Source: Areca catechu (lineage: Eukaryota > Streptophyta > Magnoliopsida > Arecales > Arecaceae). From it: a stretch of DNA of 64,000 bases. The stretch covers positions 84,629,157 through 84,693,156 of the forward strand of contig CM038053.1 in assembly GCA_021397845.1 (NCBI GenBank). Reading direction: 5' to 3'. Below are positions 45,035 through 55,164 of this stretch, piece by piece. Under the pieces are notes generated by a model that worked only from the letters and a program-made list of their open reading frames with translations, had not been told where the DNA came from and ran no database searches. The position numbers and the translations under genes are program-made. Every line of letters starts with the position of its first letter. Position 1 is the stretch's first letter.

Positions 45035-46768
45035 TGGTGCGGGCACCATACTCAGAAGAAGACTTCAGGGCTCCATCTGGATCTCTGATTGACATTGCCC
45101 AAAGAATTAGGGTTTTCTGGTTTTGTAATAAGGGTTGACTTGGTCAACTCAATTTTAGTTTGAGTCTGTATTTCCCTGCAATTTAAATTTTGAGTTATGT
45201 TGACTCAATACAAGTCCTAGTAGTGGTCTAGGTCTTCTCCAAGGTGCCACATTTTCTCCCAGGACCAAGCAAGTGGGCGCCACACTCCCAGCCACACGCC
45301 AGAGACCAGGAGACGCCACATCTCCATCCAGTGTGCCTTGGTCCCCACACCACAAGAAAGCAGGTCCCTTCTTTCATGTGCCACTTGGGGGAGAAATCCA
45401 TCAAGATACCTCAATCCAAGGAGGAGCCAACTTCTTCCAGATAAACCCAAGCCAGGATGGCAAGAATTTTCTTGAAGAGAGGATCAAGGAGGTGCCCCAC
45501 AATGTTCCATAAAAACCCAAGTTATAAAAGGGAAGAGAGCATGTCTTGGGGAGAAAATCAAGGAGGCACCCAAAAGTTTCCTAAAGTGCCAAAGCCATGA
45601 AAGGAAGAAGCCTAAACTTGTGGAGCAAGACTAGGAGGTGTCCAAAAAGCCAAACCATGAAGGGAAAATCCTTGATTCATGGAGAGATACTAGGAGACAC
45701 CCCCATAACCTGCCATTTGGAGCTGATTTTCAAGTTTTCTTGGAGTTTTTGGGCTGCCCACTCATGGAAGGAGTCTTGGGAAGAGAATTTGATGCCTAAA
45801 GTGTGGGTTAGTCCTATTAGTCCCACATGGGAAGTGTATGAAATTTTATTTCTTTGTTATGTCTATATATTCAACTCTATGTAACTCTTGAAGAAGAGAT
45901 GAATGAAAGAAATTTTTATGAGCAAACTTGTGTTTTCTCTTTTCCGCACTTGCTTCCAGGTGTTGAGCTCCGTGAGGGAGTAAATCCGGGTTCCCCTGGA
46001 ACCTTGAGGAGGTGAGAGATCTCCAAAACCCCAAACCCTAGGTTAGCCACTCCACTCCCAAACCCTAGCCGCCATCACCCTTCTCTTTCCACCAAGCCCT
46101 AGTCTATTTCCCTTCTCACGGCCACCATCTGCAAGTCCAGGCCGACCACCAGCATCCAGCCCCAATCCAGATACTGCAGATCTACAACAATTCTAAGAGG
46201 AAGTCAGATCGGCCGCCAGGAGAATTCGATTTCAGCAACTTCAGCTTTCAAGTTCTTCAACCTGGTAAAATCTTTTCTTGAGTTTCTGAATTCCATCTTT
46301 TATTCCTCTTCTTTCCCAGATCTTGAGTCCAGGAGAAGCCGACCAAACCACGAGACCAGTATTGGAGGATCCATTGCGAAGATAGCCGACTCCGAGGATC
46401 CCACAATCTGCTCGAGAGAGTTCTTCCACCAAAATCCTGAGAAGATCACTGTCTGGTTAGTAAACCATCTCTTCTCTCTATTTCTGTTCTGTTGAAAGTT
46501 CAGAGCGAAACCCTAGGTCTGGGAGTTTCTCAACCCCCAGCGATCCGTTACTTCTGAACTACTCTGATAATTTAGTTTCTTCTAAACTGTGCTTTCAATC
46601 CTTACCTAGTTTCCTTCAACGTAGTTTAGCTTTACTTTGAGTCGAAGCCAATTTCTGAAAAATATAAAAAAAAAAAAATAATAATAATAATCTTAATTTT
46701 ACTTCCGCATACGCTTCTTTGTTTTTTGTTCTGCATCATTTTTGGTATCAGAGCTTCATCCTGCATCA
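45035..46768 (+). mobile_element. Nested LTR-PBS relic inside element B
   Basis: A B-family LTR on the plus strand (TGGTGCGGGCACC at 45035 to CTGCATCA at 46738) is followed by a PBS (TGGTATCAGAGC, 46743-46754). A few leader bases then lead into a second CTGCATCA (46761-46768). The TSD is TGATT (45030-45034 and 46769-46773). A plus-strand TATA box (CTATATATTCAAC) lies at about 45861-45873. It is a 5' LTR and PBS fused to the last eight bases of the 3' LTR. Confidence 0.85.
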
Positions 46769-46773
46769 TGATT

Positions 46774-47986
46774 CATGGAAGGGCCTATGGATGATGACCT
46801 CAAGACTTGAAACTTGACATATGGGTGCGGAAAGGTATACTCTATAGAAGGGTAGGTCAGTCATGCGAAGGAAGGGGTCAGGGGTCATAAGGAGGACTTC
46901 TACAGGACTGGGTGAATCAATCTGCTCAAGACAAGGATGTTCAACTGAGATTACGGGAGAGACCTTAGTGGCTGGGCATGGGACAAGGTCCAATTGTAAG
47001 AGGCTTGATTCAGTCATCCTAAGGAGAGGATCTACTATAGGGTGGGCAAACTTAAATAGTTCAGTGCAAAGATCTTCAATTGGTACTTGGGGAATGACTG
47101 TCATTAGAGGATACGAACTGATAGCTCGGGCTAACACTATGAGTTCTTCCTAGGGGTATTTGACTAAAGGAACCTGATTCTCACAAATCTCTTGAATTTT
47201 TGAACTAGGTCCTACCACTTGGTTGCTCTCCAAGGTCTCCTCAGGTAATGAACCAATAGTATCGATGTCACATTCTTCAAGTTCTTCCCCCTCATATTTA
47301 TCAACTAGACTCAAGCCAGCATCATATACTCCCTCGATGCCATCTTTAATGGGTTTCGGGTCAGTGGTAATCGGGTCAACTGATTCTGGGCTTGTCATAC
47401 CTAACCTTTCTTCCTCATGGGTAGGCTTGGGTTCTCCCTCATTAATGTCATCCTTAGGATTCTTACCACTTAGCTGTGCACAAGCCAGTCCTATGCATGG
47501 GTACTGACTAGATTTATGGCCTATTTCTCCACAAAACCAACATTCTTGCGATATAGGAACCTGGGTCACACTGGGTTTCAAGCTAGTAGAGACCTTACTT
47601 GGGCATGGGTGTGGATCTAAATGGTTTGATCTAGAAGACTTGGGTTGTTGAGTGACTGGTCTAGAATATTGTAAGGACCACTCATAGACACGATCAACAC
47701 TATAGATATCATGGTTAGGCTTCCTAAGGTTATGCTCGGGATCACGGTATAAGGTCCTCCTAGGCTCCTGGCATGGATGAGGTTGGGGCCTATTAAATTT
47801 TGGATCAGGGGTCCAATTTTGATGTCTACGTTTCTCAAGTACTTGGACTCGATCTCTAAACTGGGCAAAACCCTCATTCATATCCTGACTAAATTTGGTC
47901 ATACTTTCGGTAAGAGTTCTAATCATGGCCTCTAAATCAGGTTGGGTTTGACCAGGTTGGGAGGGTACTCCATTCCGGGTGGACAT
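46774..47986 (-). pseudogene. Gag and acidic region of element B
   Basis: The frame 47986-47150 (278 residues) begins MSTRNGVPSQPGQTQPDLEA with a coiled-coil-like segment (MIRTLTESMTKFSQDMNEGF). It carries a knuckle-like CWFCGEIGHKSSQYPC (47542-47498; one extra residue before the last Cys). An acidic stretch follows (LVDKYEGEELEECDIDTIGS), the counterpart of the F and C acidic tails. After a stop, a second frame (47137-46766) has PVEVLLMTPDPFLRMTDLPF and related blocks with no known family. The capsid core seen in F (QWQRLTQGNQTVSEYI) is absent. Confidence 0.75.
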
Positions 47987-48875
47987 GATGATGCAAGCAA
48001 GTACACAGAATGTGACTAGACTAAAGTGACTACTGGCTCACTAGACCTAAAGTCCAAACTAGATGCCCAATCAGAGTGGCAAGCTAGCCTGTAGTAACTC
48101 GGGACTCAGCCAGGCAGGTGTAAGGGGAGTGTTAGGTCCCTAACTGCCAATCCTAGACACCAATCAGAGATTGGCCAGGTAGGCAGACCAGCACACAAGC
48201 CCTTCGGGATAGAATCCCTGAACCACCATTCTAGACACTGAGTACAAAGCACACACAGAGTAACTAGACAAACTGACTCAACACTAGCCTAGACCCGACT
48301 TGTCGGTGTCCCTAGCCCACTAGGGCACATTAAGTCTAATAAATTTTAAAATTAGGCTTAGGATCGAATGAATGGGTGGTGGTTTTGTGCTAAGGAGAGG
48401 TTATCAACTCCTCCCCTTATCTTAGATGCTCAATTGCCCTTAAGATGAATTAGGAGATGATCACTCAAAAAAATTGAATTGCAGAAACATAGAAATAGAA
48501 TTGTTGTAATTTAACTCTCAGAAATCTCACAGAAACCAATAAATTACAGTAAAATTATGTAAAATATTTTCAATTATACTGGTTCCGTCAAAATAAAAAT
48601 CATGCAATTTAGAGTTACCTATAATGAGAAACAATTCCTGCAACAAGGTAGTTATAGACTGAAAACAGAACACTTCCCCCGTTTACAATTCCTGCTACGA
48701 AGTTGTAACCCAGCGGATCCCCTACACGCCCTAGGAACACCCCGTGGAATGGGAAGAGGAGGCTTGCACCTCGCTTCGTTCCTAGGACCGGACATCCTAG
48801 GGAGTCTACTTCGAGCAGACAAAGTAAAAAAGAGAGACACCCAAAACATGCAAGCAAGTCAGAAACCCTAGACAG
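47987..48875 (-). other. Untranslated leader of element B
   Basis: Noncoding, with the shared leader block (TTGGCCAGGTAGGC, CTAGACACCAATC) near 48150-48200. No gene is seen. Confidence 0.6.
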
Positions 48876-48888
48876 GGCTCTGATACCA
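48876..48888 (-). promoter_or_regulatory. Primer-binding site of B (initiator-Met tRNA type)
   Basis: The minus strand reads TGGTATCAGAGCC, four bases inside the 5' LTR end at 48893. Confidence 0.88.
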
Positions 48889-48892
48889 AAAA

Positions 48893-50650
48893 TGATACAG
48901 AACAAAAGAGATGATGCGATGCAGAAGTAAATTAAGACTAATTCCTTTTTTTTTATATATATTTCAGAAGTCGGCTTTGACTCAAATGAAAGTTAAACTA
49001 AATTGAAAGAAACTATATAATAATTGAAAGCACAATTTAAAGAAACTAGATTATCAGAGTAGTTCAGAAGTAAAGGATCGCTGGGGGTTGAGAAACTCCC
49101 AGACCTAGGGTTTCGCTCTGAACTTTCAACATGACAGAACTAAAGACAAGGGAAAGGTTATGTACCAGGCAGTGATCTTCACAGAGTTTGGTGGAAGGAC
49201 TCTCTCGAGCAGATTGTTGGATCCTCGAATTGGATATCTTCGCAATGGATCCTCCAATACTGGTCCTTTGGTAGAGTTGGCTTCTTCTGAACTCAGGATC
49301 TGGAAAAGAAGAAGAACAAGTTAAGTAACCAGATACTCAAAGAAAGGATTTACCAGATAAGAAGAACTTAAAAAATTGATGTTGCTGAAATCCTGATTCT
49401 CCTGGATGCTGATCTAACTTCCTCTGGGATTTGCTCTGTATTCGAAGTAGCCGATCTGGCCCTGGATGCTGGTGGTCGGCCTCTACTTGGAAGAGAGGGG
49501 CTAGAGATGATGAGGTAGATTAGGGTTTGGATGATTGGTGGAATGAAGAAGATGATGGTGGCTAGGGTTTGGAATTGAAGTGGCTAACCTAGGGTTTTGG
49601 TAGGGTTTTGGGGTTGGAGATCTCACACCTCCTCAAGGTTCCTAGGGAACCCGGATTTACTCCCTCACGGAGCTCAACACCTGAATACAAGTGCGAAAGA
49701 GAGAAACACAAAGTTGCTCACACAGAAATTGATTTCATTCATCATTAAATTCAAGAGTTACATAGAGTTGAATATATAAACATAACAAAGAAATAAAATT
49801 TTATACATTTCCCATGTGGGACTAATAGGACTAACCCATACTTTAGGCATCAAACTCTCTTCCCAAGACTCCTTCCATGAGTGGGCAGCCCAAAAACTCC
49901 AAGAAAACTTGAAAATCAGCTCCAAATGGTAGGTTATGGGGGTGTCTCCTAGTATCTCTCCATGAATCAAGGATTTTCCCTTTATGGTTTGGCTCATTTG
50001 GACACCTCCTAGTCTTGCTCCACAAGTTTAGGCTTCTTCCTTTCATGGCTTTGGCACTTTTGGAAACTTTTGGGAACCTCTTTGAATTCCTCCCCAAGAC
50101 ATGCTCTCTTCCATTTATAACTTGGATTTTTATGGAACATTATGGGGCACCTCCTTGATCCTATCTTCAAGAAAAATTCTTGCCATCCTGGCTTGGGTTT
50201 ATCTGGAAAGAAATTGGCTCCTCCTTGGATTGAGGTATCTTGATGGATTTCTCTCCCAAGTGGTGCAAGTAAAAAGGAACTTGCTTCTTGTGGTGTAGGG
50301 ACCAAAGACACTGGATGGAGATGTGGCGCCTCCTGGACTCTGGCGTGTGGCTGGGAGTGTGGCACCCACTTGCTTGGGCCTGGGAGAAAAAATGTGGCAC
50401 CCTGGACCTTGACTTGACTGAAAAAAAGTGGCACCAACCTGGAGAAGACCTAGACCACTACTAGGACTTGTACTGAGTCAACATGACTCAACAAAATTTA
50501 AATTGCAGGGAAATACAGACTCAAGACTAAAATTGAGTTGACCAAGTCAACCCTTATTACAAAACCAGAAAATCATAATTCTTCGAGTAAGGTCAATCAG
50601 AGATCCAGATGGAGCCCTGAAGTCTTCTTCTGAGTCTGGTGCCCGCACCA
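48893..50650 (-). mobile_element. 5' LTR of element B
   Basis: It matches the 3' LTR along its full length with few differences. It is followed on the right by TSD ACATA. Confidence 0.92.
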
Positions 50651-50655
50651 ACATA

Positions 50656-50715
50656 ATTTGGACCGGTTAACTTGTTGGCATCCAAGATGCCCCTCAATGA
50701 TAAGTTTGAAGCCAT
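50656..50715 (-). pseudogene. N-terminus of element A gag
   Basis: The start codon is at 50715-50713. It encodes MASNLSLRGILDANKLTGPN, and the next residues meet the B insertion. The TSD ACATA joins it to DWLRILEIVINQ at 41920. LDANKLTGPN(Y).DWLR is a standard copia gag N-terminus, so the joint is certain. Confidence 0.9.
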
Positions 50716-50909
50716 TATTTAAATATCCTACATTTAATTAAAGAAGAATATTAGCAAACCACTCAATTATGACATTCATAATTAGATAAGGACTTTATAT
50801 CTAATTATGTCTCCCACTATTTTCTTCAAATACCATAACCCTCAACTATGGTAAGCGAGAAACCTTCCTGGTTTCCTTAGTGGGGTTGAGATCCTTATTT
50901 TTCATGAGT

Positions 50910-51600
50910 ACCTTGTGTGTACACAACAAACACACATGAGTTCAAAGGTAGGACAACCTTTCCAATTGCAACCCATGCAATTCTCAATAATTATCTTTGC
51001 CTCTAGGACACTTATGGCCTTGTGTGTACACAACAAACCATAATGTTTTAGTTTAGTCGGACCCTTCATTTCTATATAGCCATGATTAAACAATATTGCC
51101 CTTGTGTCTACACAACAAAGGAACATATCCAAACATGCTATAAAGCACTAAGTGCACCAAGACAGATCTTATATCAATTCCTAGAGTAGGCCTTGTGTGT
51201 ACACAACAAACCTACTATAGTTTTAACATAAATTTGGCTTAGCATGAAGGAAGGCAAATTATAGTATACTTAACCAATTAGCATTACCAAATTAAGATTT
51301 AGATATGACCAAATTAACCAGGTAAGTGGGAGGGGTGAGGAAAACTCTTTCCAATTGTATCTCATACAATTTTCAACAAAACCTGGCCTCTAAAATAGTA
51401 ACAGCCTTGTGTGTGCACAACAAACTATAATATTTTTAGTTAAGTAAGACCCTTCATTCCTTTATAGTCATGATTGTAATAATAATACGCTTGTGTGTTC
51501 AAAACAAAGTATTATATTAAATCTTGCCATAAGCATCAAATGCACCAGGCTAAAATTATGTTAGTTACCATAATAGGCCTTGTGTGTACACAACAAACCT
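50910..51600. repeat. Interspersed repeat with TTGTGTGTACACAACAA core
   Basis: Copies lie near 50912, 51009, 51096, 51189, 51400, 51489 and 51577. Spacing is about 88-93 bp within groups and about 390 bp between the two groups (51009 to 51400; TAGCATGAAGGAAG also recurs, at about 51240 and 51630). The core is an imperfect inverted repeat around TGTACA. Confidence 0.75.
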
Positions 51601-52144
51601 AATACGGATCATAACATAATAATGACCTAGCATGAAGGAAGCCTAATGTAGTGAATATTACACTAAGCATATCAATCAAGAATTAAGTTAATCTTATCGG
51701 CCAGGTAAGTGGGAGAGTAGTGGGAGTCCCCCCGTTGCTTTCCTAAACACCAATAAAAATTAGCCAGGTCAGTCAACGGAACCAATTAAAAACCACTTTT
51801 CCTAGATACTGAATGATCAACTAATCATCTTGATTATTTTGCTTTTGGTATATGACACTACAACTTAATATAATTTTAATAGAGGGTAATTTAAATAGAA
51901 GCACATTCTAATATTACCATTCATCAACCATGCATCATATATCATTTTATAATGTGCCAAGTGTGTCATCATACTAGGACAACTATCTACCACATAATGG
52001 ATCCACCATTATGCAAGGGCAACCTTATTTTCGTATGATGAATAGAAAGCTAAACATATCTCTATATCAGTTAAGGTTTAAGTGAAAACCCTAACCAATG
52101 AAATACATATATGCATAAACATATCAATCATATGTAACTTTAAA

Positions 52145-52370
52145 CTTTTGTAGAGTCCTACAAAATTGGGCAACATCAAATTTTGTAGAGTCCTAAAAAA
52201 ATTGGCAACCTCAAGAGTCCTACAAAATTGGGCAACTTCAAATTTTGTAGAGTCCTACCAAAATGGGCAACCTCAAGAGTCCTACAAAATTTGTCAACTT
52301 CAATTTTGTAGAGTCTTACCAAAATGGGCAACCACATGAGTCCTACAAAATTGGGCAACTTTAAATATTG
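52145..52370. repeat. AT-rich tandem repeat with hairpin units
   Basis: Alternating TTTTGTAGAGTCCTAC and GAGTCCTACAAAATTGGGCA blocks, period about 60-65 bp. The first copy forms a hairpin with TTTTGTAG and CTACAAAA arms around AGTC. Confidence 0.75.
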
Positions 52371-52392
52371 TATGATTTAGCCCTAATAAGGT

Positions 52393-52405
52393 GGCTCAGA
52401 TACCA
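52393..52405 (-). promoter_or_regulatory. Primer-binding site next to LTR J2
   Basis: The minus strand reads TGGTATCTGAGCC, one change from the initiator-Met type, just inside the LTR end at 52407. Confidence 0.75.
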
Positions 52406-52406
52406 C

Positions 52407-54845
52407 TGTAAGGGTTTTTGTGACAAGGGTGGAAGCGTGGATTTCAAAAGTTTATTATGAAACCACTACCAAACCCTTAACCCAAGACCTCCTTACTAGG
52501 AATTAAAACATACAAACATGCATATATAATATAAACTAGAGTTTAGGCTCCAACCTGAACCGTTAGTATCCAATCCAACCTCAACCTTCTTCTCCATCAG
52601 GAGCCCAAACGTTCGCCCTCCAACGGTGATCCACACGTAACTCGGACCAAGGAAGAACTCCTTCTTCAAGTTGCTTGAATAAGTGGAACTCTTTCGGCAG
52701 CCTTTGGTCTATTGACCACTGTAGGACACCATGTCCTACTGTAGGGCACTAAAGACACTCTCCTAAACCACTCTTGGTTTTAGGATAACCCTCCTCTAAA
52801 ACCTCTTTGGCTTATATACTAAAACAAAGCATTGTCCTATTAAAAAAGACCTTGTCTTAACAAGACAAGTCTTGTCTTAAAGAAAGAAGGAGTGAGAGAG
52901 AGACACTTAGAATAATACTTTGGTGGAATTCTTTCCTTTCAGACTCATTTCACTGCCCCCTATTTATAGATACAAGAGGGGCGTGTGATATGTCCTCCCA
53001 TCAACTTATCAGATATGATTTTTCAAGATCGAAGAGAAGTTATCTGGCTTGAAAAATCATATCTAATAAGCCCATTCATGCACCGAAGGCCTTATTCACA
53101 TCCCTTCTTTTATCTGGACAAATTCTCACTAGCCACATGTCAATTACCGGTTCCTAGGAAGCCAAGAGGTGCCTCCTCAATCTCCAAACATCGAAGATTA
53201 TGAAGAGTCCTGATAGCAGAAGGACTCTCCATCAGAACCGCGTGCCACATGAAGAGTTGTGACTCTTCATGCACCACGCGCGCCATCCTTCTTCCACACA
53301 AATTTCAAAGAATGTTGACCAGTCAAAACATATGCAATATGGGTTTCATTAGAAAGAGCATAAAATTTCCTTTCTGATCATATAAATTATATTCAAATCA
53401 GAGATCTATAGCTTATTCGGTGCCCTTTTGAAGTTAAGGTATCATTTAGGTACCAAGAGTCCCATGCCATTAGGACTCTTCATGTATGGCGCCTAAAATG
53501 CCCTTAAATCCAAATTAAAATCAGACTTAGCTCTGATTAGGCTAGCCCCACTTAGGACTCAACCTAATTTAGGTTTCCCATAATTAGGATAGCCCAATTA
53601 GCAAGCAACCGAACCTAATCTAATTGGGTTAGGAATTTGGTTAGCCTATATATGCTAATATGAAATCCGGCTAACCAATTAGGATCCTATGACCATAATT
53701 AAATCATGAATAACTTCCTTGGCCAAGTCTCTATTGTGTATGACCCATTGGGTTTGACATCTAGCCAACAGTAGGTTTAGGTTTGAGCCGATTCGATCGA
53801 ATCGAACCCGATTGACCTAATTAGGTCAAATTGGCGCACCTAATTGTCCAATTCGAATCACACATCGAATTGACTTATGAAACCAAATCAATTGGTTCAT
53901 GAAGACCTATAAGAAAAGATTGATGTCTAGCAACGTGTCATGCCTACCCGGAAGATAAGGAATTTTGGTGGATTTACCAAAATACCCTTCAGTGGTGAGT
54001 TACCGGGCAATTCAGTCCTTCGATCTACTTGCACCCTGAATATGACTATGGATATGGATACTTGTCAAATCCAATTTCATATTTATTCCTTACTTAATCT
54101 GATAATGATAATTCATTAATGAACCATTAGAAACTATTTCTAATGTTCATACTTTGATCAAAGATTTTCCGAATCTTCATTTGGTTGAAATCATCTGGAT
54201 GCGCTTCCCTTTTACTAAGGTTGATCGATTATTTTTTGACCTACTCACAAACTCCATATGCAATCCACCATACCCAGTATCACCCCATGCATGACTCAAT
54301 ATCATGATTGAGTATGAACCAAAGTATGGATTCATGCATACAAGGTACCATGGCAATCTCAGGTCAAAGGACCACATGTATACTCCCACTATGAGAACTA
54401 TCTATTGACAAACAGATAAGGTTCCATTAGATGTTCTCAAGATGGATTCATTCACTGAACTCATTCTCTAATGAGCACCCACATCCTAGTATTAGTGTCA
54501 AACACAAGTGACTGTGAGATCAGTCACCCTCTTCACCAAGCATACATAGGATGTGCTGGTCTTACCGGAAACATTGATCCCCTACTAAATATCCCATCGA
54601 CCAGAAATATTCTAGATTAGGGTTTTAATGCTTTAGGTCTCACTGGTATGATCTCATCATAACCTTAGAATCATAGCCCTAATCTATGGGGTTCATCATA
54701 TCTTAATAAAATTAATAAGACACAACGTATGATGAAAATAAAATGCCTTTATTAATTGATAATGTCAATACTCTAGTTTGGGATACAAAAGAAAATTCCA
54801 TCGAAATACGACATTTCGATTGGCCTTTATGGCATAATCCTTTCA
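52407..54845 (-). mobile_element. LTR of element J, copy J2
   Basis: It starts TGTAAGGGTTTTTGTGAC on the plus strand. It matches the reverse complement of 1-2059 and extends to about 54845 (GCATAATCCTTTCA; this end is inferred). It is followed on its inner side by a PBS, so it is a 5' LTR. It lies in the leader of A, and about 300 bp further on is the A PBS and LTR. The minus-strand TATA box is at about 52968-52958. Frame 54389-54177 is a shadow. Confidence 0.75.
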
Positions 54846-55150
54846 GATGAGGGCTTTGATGGTCTCAAAAACACATTCTAAAACTATCATGATAATAGTG
54901 TTTATTTCTACAAGTATAAACATAAACATGATATCCAAGTTTATAACAAATATAAATCCAATGCATATCACTCTAGCATATGCATTAAAATTCATGTCAT
55001 CAAGCATATTATCCTAATATGCATAGCATTATATTGACATAATATCATACATATGAACATGGTCGAGTCGACTCGATAAGGTTCGGGTCGGGTCGGTAGT
55101 GGAATTTAATCAAACTCCAAAAAGATTCATAATTGGAATGCCACAAGGAT
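54846..55150 (-). other. PBS-proximal leader of element A
   Basis: AT-rich noncoding sequence, with one perfect GAGTCGACTC at about 55064-55076. Confidence 0.5.
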
Positions 55151-55163
55151 GGCTCTGATACCA
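55151..55163 (-). promoter_or_regulatory. Primer-binding site of element A (initiator-Met tRNA type)
   Basis: The minus strand reads TGGTATCAGAGCC next to the 5' LTR. Confidence 0.88.
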
Positions 55164-55164
55164 C

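Larger units (their letters stand above)
41926..50650 (-). mobile_element. Element B: non-autonomous chromovirus derivative
   Basis: The LTRs are 41926-43685 (1760 bp) and 48893-50650 (1758 bp), with the TSD ACATA (41921-41925 and 50651-50655) inside the A gag. The internal region (43686-48892) has PBS, leader, gag with CCHC, an acidic ORF, an integrase fragment and a chromodomain, plus a nested LTR relic (45035-46768). No protease, RT or RNase H motif is found. The near-equal LTRs suggest a fairly recent insertion. Confidence 0.92.
50716..52392 (-). other. Leader with short interspersed repeats
   Basis: No coding sequence. It lies between the gag start and the PBS of the J LTR. A near-palindromic motif TTGTGTGTACACAACAA recurs about seven times (see repeat entry). 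The part near 51695-51745 has the GGCCAGGTAAGTGGGAG block like gypsy leaders. I cannot say whether it belongs to A or to J. Confidence 0.5.
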
